A DNA stretch of 64,000 bases from the NCBI RefSeq assembly GCF_000422865.1, contig NZ_KE383937.1, positions 73,284 to 137,283 of the forward strand, written 5' to 3'. The stretch comes from Oceanospirillum maris DSM 6286. Lineage in GTDB: Bacteria > Pseudomonadota > Gammaproteobacteria > Pseudomonadales > Halomonadaceae. Shown piece after piece: positions 1 to 7,701 of the stretch (positions within the stretch are counted from its first letter, which is position 1; every line of letters starts with the position of its first letter). The position numbers and the translations under genes are program-made. A model generated the notes under the pieces. The model did no database searches and was not told where the DNA came from. It saw only the letters and a list, made by a program, of their open reading frames with translations.

Positions 1-42
1 ACCTTAACCGAAGAAGGCAAAAAAGGTCGACAAGACGATTAA
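1..42 (+). CDS. 3' end of an unidentified upstream gene (partial)
   Basis: The window opens in a reading frame that runs 13 codons, ending in Lys-Lys-Gly-Arg-Gln-Asp-Asp and a TAA at 40-42. The hydrophilic tail is compatible with a protein C-terminus, and the 187 bases that follow before cobT are non-coding. Too little is present to name a product. It could equally be a chance open frame. Confidence 0.3.
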   Translation, partial: TLTEEGKKGRQDD

Positions 43-229
43 CCGTTTTTTGAAAGAAAAGAAACGTGTCTTGATTGAAGCTTATGTTGATCGAATGCTG
101 TGTTGATTAAATATCATGTTGATTGAAACCTGTTCTGGTTTTAATTCAAACCCTGTTCCTTTTATTTAGGGCTGTATTTTTGCTGAATGTTGCTAATACA
201 GTCTTAAATATCAAATATTGAGAGCGTTA

Positions 230-1264
230 ATGTTTTCTATTTTCCGTACCGACAAGCGTTTAACCGCTGAACTACAAGCTAAAATTGATACTAAAACTAA
301 ACCGCTAGGCGCACTAGGCCAGTTGGAAGATGTGGCGCTTAAAGTGGGGCTAATTCAGCAGAGTTTAGAGCCGGTGCTTAATAAGCCTCATATGCTGGTT
401 TTTGCAGGTGATCATGGGATTGTTGAAGAAGGTGTTAGCCCTTTTCCGCAAGAAGTAACGCCACAAATGGTCTTGAATTTTCTGAATGGTGGCGCGGCTA
501 TTAACGTATTTTGTCGCCAGAACAATATTAACCTAGAAGTGGTTAATGCTGGTGTTGCTAGCGATTTACCCGAGCATCCAAAATTGTTTGATGCTTGTAT
601 CGCTAAGGGAACCCAAAGCTACCTAACAAAGGCTGCCATGACGGACGAGCAAGTTAAGTCAGCTTTTATTCGCGGTGGTGAACAGGTTAAGCGAGTGGCT
701 AAAGGTGGCTGTAACGTTATCGGCTTTGGTGAGATGGGAATTGGCAATACTTCATCGGCAGCCTTGCTGATGCACCGTATTACAGGGGTTCCACTGGTCG
801 AGTGCGTAGGCCGTGGTACGGGCTTGGATGAAAAAGGTGTGCTGAAAAAACTGTCGATTTTACAGCAAGCGGCTGCGAATCATCCAGATGATCATAACCC
901 ATTGCATACGCTTGCCCGCTTTGGTGGCTTTGAAATTGCAATGATCTGCGGTGCAATGCTGAAAGCGGCAGAGCTAAAGATGTTGGTTTTGATCGATGGC
1001 TTTATCGCAACCAGCGCTTTGCTCGTGGCCCATGCATTGTATCCTGAAGTATTGGATTATTGTGTGTTTACCCATCAATCTGATGAAAGCGGCCATCGTC
1101 ACATGTTGAATTATTTAAACGTGCAGCCCTTGTTACAGCTAGATTTGCGTTTAGGTGAAGGTAGTGGTGTTGCGGTGGCCTATCCGTTGGTGGCTTCTTC
1201 CGTTGCCTTCCTAAATGAGATGGCCTCCTTTGCGGATGCAGGCGTTAGTACGGATGAAGATTAG
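230..1264 (+). CDS. cobT: CobT, nicotinate-nucleotide--dimethylbenzimidazole phosphoribosyltransferase
   Basis: Cytoplasmic enzyme that transfers phosphoribose from nicotinate mononucleotide to 5,6-dimethylbenzimidazole, giving alpha-ribazole phosphate for the lower ligand of cobalamin. Family motifs seen: KPLGALGQLE near the N-terminus, GDHGI, GEMGIGNTSSA mid-protein, GRGTGLDEKG, and a late GEGSG segment whose Glu (about residue 310) matches the family's catalytic base. Length is about 344 residues, as expected. The frame is open from a TTG at 218, but ATG 230 is preceded by GAGAG at good spacing and matches the usual N-terminus. The gene overlaps cobS by 11 bases, so the two are translationally coupled. 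No cobalamin riboswitch was seen upstream. Confidence 0.95.
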   Translation: MFSIFRTDKRLTAELQAKIDTKTKPLGALGQLEDVALKVGLIQQSLEPVLNKPHMLVFAGDHGIVEEGVSPFPQEVTPQMVLNFLNGGAAINVFCRQNNINLEVVNAGVASDLPEHPKLFDACIAKGTQSYLTKAAMTDEQVKSAFIRGGEQVKRVAKGGCNVIGFGEMGIGNTSSAALLMHRITGVPLVECVGRGTGLDEKGVLKKLSILQQAAANHPDDHNPLHTLARFGGFEIAMICGAMLKAAELKMLVLIDGFIATSALLVAHALYPEVLDYCVFTHQSDESGHRHMLNYLNVQPLLQLDLRLGEGSGVAVAYPLVASSVAFLNEMASFADAGVSTDED

Positions 1265-2039
1265 TCATTTTTGGCAAGAGCAGTGGTACTTGCTACTGGC
1301 GGCTATTATCTTTTTTACCCGTATTCCGGTTAAAACTCAGGTACCTGATCAGGCATTACAGTTAAACCGAGCCGCGCGTTTTTTGCCTGTTATCGGCTTG
1401 ATCGTTGGTGGGCTAAGTGCCGTCGCTTTTGTCGGTTTTTATGCGCTTTGGCAGAGTAGTTGGCTGGCGCTTTTGCTGAGTACCGTGGTAGGCGTGTTGC
1501 TCACTGGTGCTTTCCATGAAGACGGTTTTGCTGATTCCTGCGATGGTTTTGGCGGAGGTTGGCAGAAAGACCAAGTCCTAAGCATTATGAAAGACTCTCG
1601 GCTAGGTACTTATGGCGCTGTGGGATTAGGTTTGATGATGGCGATTAAGTTATCAGCACTGTTTCTGTTATCTGTGGAGATAATTCCTTGGGCGTTACTG
1701 CTGGGGCATAGTTTAAGTCGAAGCTTCTCCGCTAGTTTTATGTATACCCTTAATTATGTCCGTGATGAGGTCGACCGGAAGTTTTCTGGCCATAGCGAGC
1801 GTATTACAAAGGGAGAGCTGGCTTTTATTGCGGCTACGGGCCTATCCGGTATGCTGTTTCTTTCTCTTGGTACTGGAATCGCTATTTTATTGGTGCTGTT
1901 TGCCTTGCATCGATTGCTTACTTGGTACTGGCTAAAAAGAATTGGCGGCTATACAGGGGATTGCCTTGGTGGTGCTCAGCAGCTAGCAGAGGTGTTTATT
2001 TATCTGGTGCTTTGCGCCGTCCCTTTAAGTTTGAGCTGA
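1254..2039 (+). CDS. cobS: CobS, adenosylcobinamide-GDP ribazoletransferase
   Basis: Polytopic inner-membrane enzyme that joins adenosylcobinamide-GDP to alpha-ribazole (phosphate), the last assembly step of cobalamin. Signature motifs are present: an N-terminal ITFFTRIPV-like segment, the acidic GAFHEDGFADSCDGFGGG-type loop that binds Mg2+, and DSRLGTYGAVGLG. Several hydrophobic helices follow to the C-terminus. The start at ATG 1254 overlaps the end of cobT. A longer in-frame start at 1215 would add residues from inside cobT and is unlikely. About 261 residues, normal for the family. Confidence 0.93.
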   Translation: MKISHFWQEQWYLLLAAIIFFTRIPVKTQVPDQALQLNRAARFLPVIGLIVGGLSAVAFVGFYALWQSSWLALLLSTVVGVLLTGAFHEDGFADSCDGFGGGWQKDQVLSIMKDSRLGTYGAVGLGLMMAIKLSALFLLSVEIIPWALLLGHSLSRSFSASFMYTLNYVRDEVDRKFSGHSERITKGELAFIAATGLSGMLFLSLGTGIAILLVLFALHRLLTWYWLKRIGGYTGDCLGGAQQLAEVFIYLVLCAVPLSLS

Positions 2040-2060
2040 AAATTGGGTATTAAAAAAAGA

Positions 2061-2119
2061 TTAAGTAGTAAAGTATTAAGTAGTAAAAGCTTGAATAGTA
2101 AAAAGATTGACTAGTAAAA
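2061..2119. repeat. Four imperfect 15-bp tandem repeats in the cobS-cobC gap
   Basis: Four consecutive copies of a TTRANTAGTAAAR unit begin at 2061, 2076, 2091 and 2107, so the period is 15, 15 and 16 bases. They fill most of the 112-base spacer between cobS and cobC. The unit contains in-frame stop codons and has no obvious dyad symmetry, so it looks like slippage-generated spacer DNA and not an operator. Confidence 0.6.
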
Positions 2120-2151
2120 AAATGGAGCATGAAAAAAGGTGAATCATTAAC

Positions 2152-2835
2152 ATGCCGCTCAAGCAGTGTGATTATTTTCTAGTCCGTCATTTAAAGCCGA
2201 ATGTTGCCTCTGGTACCTGCTATGGCAGAAGTGACTTGCTCGCCGATGAGCCTCCTGATCCTTGCTGGCAGAGGTTTAATCAACTCCCTCAACCTATTTT
2301 AACCAGCCCTTTACAGCGAGCATCCCGGCTTGCGGAACATTTAGAGCTCTCTTTGGAACTCTCTTCAGAAGGCCCTCAGACATTGTCATCTTCTATTCGC
2401 TCTTCTTCTTTTATTGAGATAGATCCTTGCTGGCAGGAGCTGGATTTTGGACGATGGGAAGGACTGCCTTGGGAGAGCATCAGTGAGCAGAGCATCGTGC
2501 AGTGGCAGCAAAATTTATTAGATTTCACCTTTCCTGAGGGAGAATCTGCTCGTCAGATGCAGCAGCGGGTACTAAGCGGTTGGCAACGATGGAAGCAGCG
2601 GCAAACAGGGGGCACTTTGATCTCCCATTTAGGTGTGATTCGTATGTTACTCGGTGACGTATTAGCGATACCTTTTCAACAGCAGTTGATTGTGCAAATT
2701 GATACTCAGCATACTCTGTGGTTGCGTCAAAGCTGGATGGAAAATGATCAGGGCGATCAGATCCCAGAATCTGAAGTGTGGCAGTTAAAGGGGCTCAATT
2801 TATCCCCCGAGGCTTTGTTAGCTGCTTGGTCGTGA
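2152..2835 (+). CDS. cobC: CobC-like alpha-ribazole phosphatase (histidine phosphatase family)
   Basis: Histidine phosphatase superfamily protein expected to dephosphorylate alpha-ribazole-5'-phosphate (or cobalamin-5'-phosphate) in the nucleotide-loop pathway. The catalytic LVRH box is at about residues 9-12, followed by the ASGTCYGRSD stretch typical of CobC. TSPLQRA, WQELDFGRWEG and a late LISHLGVIR, which carries the second catalytic His, follow. The last motif has Leu where Gly is usual. ATG 2152 is preceded by AAGGTG ten bases upstream. The gene follows cobT-cobS, which supports the specific name; by sequence alone a broader phosphatase role is possible. Confidence 0.85.
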   Translation: MPLKQCDYFLVRHLKPNVASGTCYGRSDLLADEPPDPCWQRFNQLPQPILTSPLQRASRLAEHLELSLELSSEGPQTLSSSIRSSSFIEIDPCWQELDFGRWEGLPWESISEQSIVQWQQNLLDFTFPEGESARQMQQRVLSGWQRWKQRQTGGTLISHLGVIRMLLGDVLAIPFQQQLIVQIDTQHTLWLRQSWMENDQGDQIPESEVWQLKGLNLSPEALLAAWS

Positions 2836-2887
2836 ACAGCATCATATATAAAAAAGCACATCTAAAAAGCACATCAAAGGAGCGCGT

Positions 2888-3544
2888 ATGACCGAACAAG
2901 AAGGCGTTATTAAGTACCGGCTGGATTACCGATTAAGCCCCGCGTGTGATGAGGCTTTGTTAGAGAGTCTTCAGCAGTGGCGTTTAACACTAAACCAGTT
3001 GGGTTTGATTGGTCAGGATGACCGACGCTACGGTGGTCTGGGTTACGGAAATATCAGCATTCGCCATAAAGATGGGTTTATTATTAGCGGCACTCAGACG
3101 GGGCACTTAGATCGACTGACTCCAGAGCATTACGCCTTTGTTGAAACCTGTGACCCTAAGGTTAATCATATTGTCGCATCTGGCCCTGTAAAGCCTTCTT
3201 CTGAGGCGTTAACCCACGGGGCTGTTTATCAGCTAGATGATACGATACAGGCAGTTATCCATGTCCATAGCCCTGAAATTTGGTCGTTAAGTGATCGCTT
3301 ATTTCTTCCTGCTACTCCGGTCGATGTGCCCTACGGCACGCCGGAAATGGCGGCTGCGGTGGCCCAGTTATGGTGTGATGATCGGTTAACGCTTAGCCCT
3401 GTGTTTACCATGGCGGGGCATCAAGATGGTGTTGTTAGTTTTGGACGAGATATGACAGAGGCTGGGATGGCACTATTAAATACGTTCCAGTGGGCGCGAG
3501 CTTTTGAACTTAATGATGCACTTGAGGTGGATGATGCTCATTAG
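2888..3544 (+). CDS. Class II aldolase/adducin-family protein
   Basis: Zn-dependent class II aldolase/adducin head domain of about 218 residues. Visible motifs are GNISIRH near residue 54, KPSSEALTHGAVYQ (the Glu is the usual catalytic base) and HVHSPEIW, whose His pair binds Zn2+. A late AGHQDGVV could supply the third His. A strong AAAGGAGCG ribosome site precedes ATG 2888. It is the last gene of the cob cluster, 52 bases after cobC. Family members act on sugar phosphates such as fuculose or ribulose phosphates. The substrate here is unknown, and a role in cobamide metabolism is only suggested by position. Confidence 0.8.
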   Translation: MTEQEGVIKYRLDYRLSPACDEALLESLQQWRLTLNQLGLIGQDDRRYGGLGYGNISIRHKDGFIISGTQTGHLDRLTPEHYAFVETCDPKVNHIVASGPVKPSSEALTHGAVYQLDDTIQAVIHVHSPEIWSLSDRLFLPATPVDVPYGTPEMAAAVAQLWCDDRLTLSPVFTMAGHQDGVVSFGRDMTEAGMALLNTFQWARAFELNDALEVDDAH

Positions 3545-3580
3545 CCTCATCCACCTCAAGTGGCTGTTGTTTGTTTTTGA
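3521..3580 (+). terminator. Intrinsic terminator overlapping the aldolase stop codon
   Basis: A perfect 14-bp stem CTTGAGGTGGATGA (3521-3534) pairs with 3547-3560 across a 12-base loop and is followed by a T/G-rich tract ending TTTGTTTTTG. The last codons of the aldolase-like gene form the left arm, and its TAG lies in the loop. Confidence 0.7.
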
Positions 3581-3597
3581 ATAATAAGCTTGAACGA

Positions 3598-4719
3598 TCA
3601 GCTTGAAGGAACCGTTTGAAGGTTTAGTTTGAATAGACGACTGCGGCCATAATTGATGATTAGCAGTGCTAGAATGAGAGCGGATGTGAGCATAATCCCG
3701 TGAGGTAATAGATGCTGACTGGCGGCTAACTGCACTTTAATATCAATTGCGAAGGTCGCCACTAAAGCGTTTGTGATTAAGCCCGCAGCAAAAGCGACGC
3801 TCAATACGCCCGCAAGATAACAGGCGACAGCTCGTGTACCTAGCTCCCGCTTAACAATGCCGATTGTTGCCATATTGGTTGCAGGCCCTGCTAACATAAA
3901 GACTAAAACCGCTCCAGGTGAGATGCCTGACAATAGTAAGCCTGCGGCAATAGGTGTAGAGGCCGTGGCACAGATATACATCGGAACCCCAACTAAAGCC
4001 ATGACTAACATAGCGCTAAAACCATCACCCCACTGTATTAGAAAGCTTTCAGGTACCCATGTCAGGGTCATCGCCGCTAGTAGTAGTCCTACCAGTAACC
4101 AGCCTGCCATATCATTAAAAATATCGACAAAAGCATAGCGTTGCCCCTGAATAAATCGATCAAATATGCTGGGGGTGGCATCGGCCTTTTGCGTTGCACT
4201 CGAACCGCAGCTTTTTTTACTGCAACAGCTGCTGGCTTCAGTATTGTTTTCTGTTGTATTGCTTTCTGTATCTACGGATGAGTTTATCTCTGAATATAAG
4301 GGATCGTTTTGAAACGTCTTTTCTTTAAAGATAAGGGTTAATATACCGGCGGCAATCGCACTTAGTATCGCAGAAATAGGCCGAATAATAGCCATAAAAG
4401 GGCCAAGTAAGGCATAAGAGACGGCAATGGAATCCGCGCCCGTTTCTGGGGTTGAAACTAGAAATGAAACGGTAGCACTACGGGAAGCTCCGTTGCGGCG
4501 TAGGCTAATAGCGGCAGGGATAACACTGCAAGAACATAGCGGTAGCGGCGCGCCAAACACGGCTGCTTTCGTTATGGCTAGAAGGCTATCTTGTCCTAGA
4601 TGCTTGGCTAATGTTTCTGTGGCAATAAAGCTATGAATCAAACCTGCGATAACCAAACCGCCCAGCAGCCAAGGCGCGGCATCTAAAAATAAGTCGTAGA
4701 AATTATCCAGCAGTAACAT
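3598..4719 (-). CDS. SO_0444-type metal efflux permease (ArsP/DUF318-like)
   Basis: Polytopic inner-membrane permease of the DUF318/ArsP-like family, SO_0444 subgroup, predicted to export divalent or soft metal ions. Two halves of about four helices each are separated by a hydrophilic loop. The first half holds GAPLPLCSCSVIPAA, the family's CxC hallmark. The central loop is Cys-rich (SSCCSKKSCGS, near residue 165) and may bind metal. The second half contains GVPMYICATASTPIAAGLL. ATG 4719 has GAGGAG seven bases upstream and overlaps the end of the MerR gene by 17 bases, so the two are cotranscribed. A longer in-frame start at 4752 would lie deeper in the regulator gene and is less likely. Confidence 0.85.
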   Translation of the reverse strand: MLLLDNFYDLFLDAAPWLLGGLVIAGLIHSFIATETLAKHLGQDSLLAITKAAVFGAPLPLCSCSVIPAAISLRRNGASRSATVSFLVSTPETGADSIAVSYALLGPFMAIIRPISAILSAIAAGILTLIFKEKTFQNDPLYSEINSSVDTESNTTENNTEASSCCSKKSCGSSATQKADATPSIFDRFIQGQRYAFVDIFNDMAGWLLVGLLLAAMTLTWVPESFLIQWGDGFSAMLVMALVGVPMYICATASTPIAAGLLLSGISPGAVLVFMLAGPATNMATIGIVKRELGTRAVACYLAGVLSVAFAAGLITNALVATFAIDIKVQLAASQHLLPHGIMLTSALILALLIINYGRSRLFKLNLQTVPSS

Positions 4720-5149
4720 GAGTTGACTCCTCTTCGGTATTACCTTCAGCAAGGGCGCTTAGAATGGTGCAATGGCTCGCAGGCAAGGAGCCGCCACAGC
4801 AAGCGTCCGTTATTTGCTTTAGGGCGTTACGCATCTGTTCTAGCTCTTTAATTTTCGCTTCGATATCGGCGAGTTTCTCTTCCGCAAAGTTTTTTACGGT
4901 CTTGCAGGTTTCCTGATCACGGTTGACCTCAAGGGCTAACAGGCCAGAAATATCCTTTAGCGAAAACCCCACTTCTTTTGCTCGTAGGATAAAAGCGACC
5001 TGATTTAGGGCGATGGTGGGATAGAGACGATAACCGGCCTCTGAACGGTGTGGCCTAGGAATTAACCCCTGTTTTTCATAAAAACGCAGGGTTTCAACTG
5101 TAACGCCAGTCTCTTTAGCGAGAGTGCCTATCTTGTAAAAGTCAGACAT
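4703..5149 (-). CDS. MerR-family Zn/Cd-type metal sensor (ZntR/CadR-like)
   Basis: 148-residue MerR regulator. The N-terminal winged helix is MSDFYKIGTLAKETGVTVET with the YEKQGLI dimer segment, followed by a dimerisation coiled coil. Cys82 and the C-terminal loop CCGGSLPASHC (Cys117, Cys118, His126, Cys127) match the Cys/His ligands of ZntR and related Zn(II)/Cd(II) sensors. It leads an operon with the metal permease, which overlaps its 3' end. A MerR-type promoter with a 20-bp spacer lies just upstream (5180-5211), so it probably activates its own operon when metal is bound. Pb or Cd specificity cannot be excluded. Confidence 0.88.
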   Translation of the reverse strand: MSDFYKIGTLAKETGVTVETLRFYEKQGLIPRPHRSEAGYRLYPTIALNQVAFILRAKEVGFSLKDISGLLALEVNRDQETCKTVKNFAEEKLADIEAKIKELEQMRNALKQITDACCGGSLPASHCTILSALAEGNTEEESTHVTAG

Positions 5150-5179
5150 TTTTCTGTTTCCGATAGTGGTGATACCTAT

Positions 5180-5211
5180 ATTGTAAAGCCTGTAGTTAAC
5201 TTTAGGGTCAA
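5180..5211 (-). promoter_or_regulatory. MerR-type promoter/operator with 20-bp spacer
   Basis: On the minus strand, a -35 TTGACC (5211-5206) and a -10 TACAAT (5185-5180) are separated by exactly 20 bases. This is the over-long spacing that MerR activators correct by twisting DNA. The spacer contains a near-perfect dyad with core AGTTAACT and outer CCT/AGG arms (5189-5206). The promoter sits about 30 bases upstream of the merR-like start. Confidence 0.8.
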
Positions 5212-5371
5212 GAGTGAATTGTGAGATAACAAGATATAATGATCTGCTTATTCTGTTTTAAGGCGAACGTGTGTCGGCTTAAAATTATGTTAATCTATCC
5301 GTCAATAGACAGATTTTTTCTGTCAGAGAGTCACATTTCTAATGATCAGCACTTACAACAGAGGTTAACTG

Positions 5372-5920
5372 ATGAAAAAGCGTACCCTTGCCAGCGCTTT
5401 GGCCGTAATGGCTGCACTCGCTTCTATCCCTTCCGAAGCCGCTCCAGTTTATAGTCAAACCCGTGATAGCGCTCAGCGAGTCAATGTTTATCAGCAGTTA
5501 TACACGTATGCTGCCATCGATATGATGAACTGGACTTATAGCACCAGTACGACGGCTGCTGATGGTACTGTAACAACGGGTTCTGAGTCAGGTAAGTCAA
5601 CTCGATTAACATTTGGTCAGCGCTTTGATGAGTTTGTTGCCGCAGAAGCCCAGTTTGCACTGGGTGGTGATGAGCATGAGTATACGGTTGGTGTTTATGC
5701 TCGCTGGGGTTTGCCTTTGGATCGAATCCAAATTAAAGGCTTAGTGGGGGTTGCAGCGTCACAATTTGATAATGCTGGCACTATTGAAAGTGATACCAGT
5801 ATCTCTTTTGGCGGTGGTGCAGAGTTAACCCTTTGGCGTGATTGGTATTTTAATGCCGATTATATGAATTATGGCTCTGATTTAGATTCAATCAATATTG
5901 GTATCGGCAACCGATTCTAA
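5372..5920 (+). CDS. Outer-membrane beta-barrel protein, function unknown
   Basis: 182 residues with a classic signal peptide (MKKRTLASALAVMAALASIP, cleavage likely after SEAA). Alternating hydrophobic/polar beta strands follow, and the C-terminus is the aromatic Phe typical of BAM substrates (IGIGNRF). Size and strand pattern suit an eight-stranded OmpW/OmpX-like barrel. ATG 5372 follows a GAGG site; a longer open frame at 5239 in another phase is not coding. It lies divergent from the metal efflux operon, but no sequence feature ties it to metal. Specific function not recognised. Confidence 0.75.
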   Translation: MKKRTLASALAVMAALASIPSEAAPVYSQTRDSAQRVNVYQQLYTYAAIDMMNWTYSTSTTAADGTVTTGSESGKSTRLTFGQRFDEFVAAEAQFALGGDEHEYTVGVYARWGLPLDRIQIKGLVGVAASQFDNAGTIESDTSISFGGGAELTLWRDWYFNADYMNYGSDLDSINIGIGNRF

Positions 5921-5941
5921 TTAAGAGTCGCTGCCCAAATC

Positions 5942-5967
5942 AAAAGTCAGCCTTGCTGGCTTTTGTC
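5942..5967 (+). terminator. Intrinsic terminator
   Basis: AAAAGTCAGC (5942-5951) pairs with GCTGGCTTTT (5955-5964) with a 3-base loop and one G-U pair, then TGTCGTTT. It lies 22 bases after the beta-barrel gene. Confidence 0.65.
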
Positions 5968-6036
5968 GTTTCTGGGCTAATATTAATAAGTCAGTACAAA
6001 CAAGTATAAGTAAGTATAAATAAATAGGAGTGACGG

Positions 6037-6690
6037 ATGGTCGCGACAGATTTTTTCCAATACTGGCCAGAGTTTTTAACGGTCGTGGTTATTCATTTTT
6101 TGGCCGTGGCAAGCCCCGGCCCTGATTTTGCGGTTATTTTACGACAGAGTTTATGTGCGGGTAGTCGTTCGGGTGTTTGGACGGGGATCGGCATTGGTAG
6201 CGGTATCCTTGTGCATGCCACGTATTCACTGTTAGGTTTAGGTTTATTGATCGCTCAATCGACAACGGCTTTTACCCTTTTGAAAATATTGGGAGCAGCG
6301 TACCTCTTATGGGTGGGCTGGCAGTGTCTTAAAGCTAAGCCCGATAATGGCAAAGAGATAGATCTAACACAGGAAGTGAGCCATTCAGGAACGGCATGGA
6401 AAGCATGGCGGCTGGGTTTTTTAACCAATGTGTTGAATGCCAAAGCAACGTTATTTTTTGTCTCTTTATTTTCAGTGGTGATTAGCCCGACAACACCGAT
6501 TCTTGTTCAAGGTTTTTATGGTCTCTGGATGACGGTTATTACCGGTGCTTGGTTTGTGGGTTTGGCCTTATTTTTATCTCGACCACAGGTTCGGACTTTT
6601 TTCCGTAAAATTAGTCACTGGATTGAACGCGTTACCGGAGTTGCTTTAATTGCATTAGCGGGAAAACTTGCTACGGCTTCACAAAGTTAA
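6037..6690 (+). CDS. LysE/RhtB-family amino-acid exporter
   Basis: 217-residue inner-membrane exporter with about six hydrophobic helices. The family signature ASPGPDFAVILRQSL lies in the first helix-loop, followed by GxxxGxxxG-rich helix 2 (GIGIGSGILVHATY) and the FLTNVLNAKATLFF segment typical of RhtB/LysE. AGGAGTG lies at the right distance before ATG 6037. The substrate is unknown; relatives export lysine, threonine, homoserine or similar compounds. It stands alone between the beta-barrel gene and nadK. Confidence 0.85.
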   Translation: MVATDFFQYWPEFLTVVVIHFLAVASPGPDFAVILRQSLCAGSRSGVWTGIGIGSGILVHATYSLLGLGLLIAQSTTAFTLLKILGAAYLLWVGWQCLKAKPDNGKEIDLTQEVSHSGTAWKAWRLGFLTNVLNAKATLFFVSLFSVVISPTTPILVQGFYGLWMTVITGAWFVGLALFLSRPQVRTFFRKISHWIERVTGVALIALAGKLATASQS

Positions 6691-6816
6691 ACCAATAGGC
6701 TTTGTATCTTGTTTAAATAATTTCAGTAAGCGTATAAGCTTTTTTATGTATCAAACATGCTTTTCAGCGATTTCTGAAAGCTATCAATCCACACCAACTG
6801 AAAGATAAGACGGCAG

Positions 6817-7701
6817 ATGGAACAATTTAAAAATATTGGCCTAATTGGGCGACTGGGTAGTACCAAGGTTGTGGATACTATGAAGCGGTTAATCCGTTAT
6901 CTTCAGGATCGCAACTTGCATATTATCTTGGAAGATCAAATTGGTGAGGTGATGCCGGGGCACGGTTTACAGGAAGCCAGTCGTAAATTAATTGGCGAAG
7001 TGAGTGATCTGGTTATTGTTGTCGGTGGTGACGGTAGCCTATTAGGCGCTGCCCGCGCAATTGCCAAATATAATACCCCTGTATTAGGCGTTAATCGTGG
7101 CCGCTTAGGCTTCTTGACCGACATTTCACCAAGCGAGCTTGAAGAGCGTGTAGGTGAGGTTTTGGATGGTAAGTACATCACCGAAACGCGCTTTATGTTG
7201 GATGCCGAGGTGTATCGTAATGGTGAGCCTGTAGGTAATGCTGTTGGCTTAAATGATGTGGTTTTGCACCCAGGTAAATCGGCTCGTATGATCGAGTTTG
7301 ATCTTTATATTGAAGGTCAGTATGTCTACAACCAACGTTCTGATGGCTTGATTGTATCCACACCGACTGGCTCAACGGCTTATTCTCTTTCAGGTGGCGG
7401 GCCTATTATGCATCCTAAACTGGATGCGATCGTATTAGTACCGATGTTCCCGCACACCCTGAGTAGCCGTCCTATTGTGGTGGATGGTAATAGTGAGGTG
7501 AAGATTATTATCGCAAAAGATAATGATGCCTACCCTCATGTTAGCTGTGATGGGCAAACGCACCTAGTAACCAAGCCTGGTGATGTACTGTACGTGAAAA
7601 AACGTCCTTATAAACTGCGTTTAATCCATCCGGTTGATCATAACTTTTATGAAATTTGCCGAACAAAGTTGGGCTGGAGTAGTAGTTTTGGCGACCAATA
7701 A
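6817..7701 (+). CDS. nadK: NAD kinase
   Basis: Cytoplasmic ATP-dependent NAD kinase that makes NADP+. The 294-residue length is normal. Motifs: GLIGRLGSTKVVDT at the N-terminus, VVGGDGSLLGAAR (GGDGS at 70-74 with the catalytic Asp72), GVNRGRLGFLTDI, the NAD-binding SDGLIVSTPTGSTAYSLSGGG and a late VSCDGQ. The start at ATG 6817 gives the usual family N-terminus; the ribosome site is weak. The 3' end overlaps the metallophosphoesterase gene, suggesting coupling. Confidence 0.95.
   Translation: MEQFKNIGLIGRLGSTKVVDTMKRLIRYLQDRNLHIILEDQIGEVMPGHGLQEASRKLIGEVSDLVIVVGGDGSLLGAARAIAKYNTPVLGVNRGRLGFLTDISPSELEERVGEVLDGKYITETRFMLDAEVYRNGEPVGNAVGLNDVVLHPGKSARMIEFDLYIEGQYVYNQRSDGLIVSTPTGSTAYSLSGGGPIMHPKLDAIVLVPMFPHTLSSRPIVVDGNSEVKIIIAKDNDAYPHVSCDGQTHLVTKPGDVLYVKKRPYKLRLIHPVDHNFYEICRTKLGWSSSFGDQ

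Noticed and set aside
43-229. Cobalamin riboswitch upstream of cobT
   Set aside because: No B12-box-like GCCACTG or long structured leader is visible; the 187 bases are AT-rich with simple TTGATTGAA repeats.
5239-5454. 71-codon frame ahead of the beta-barrel gene
   Set aside because: It overlaps the barrel gene's signal peptide in another frame, lacks a ribosome site and has no protein-like composition.
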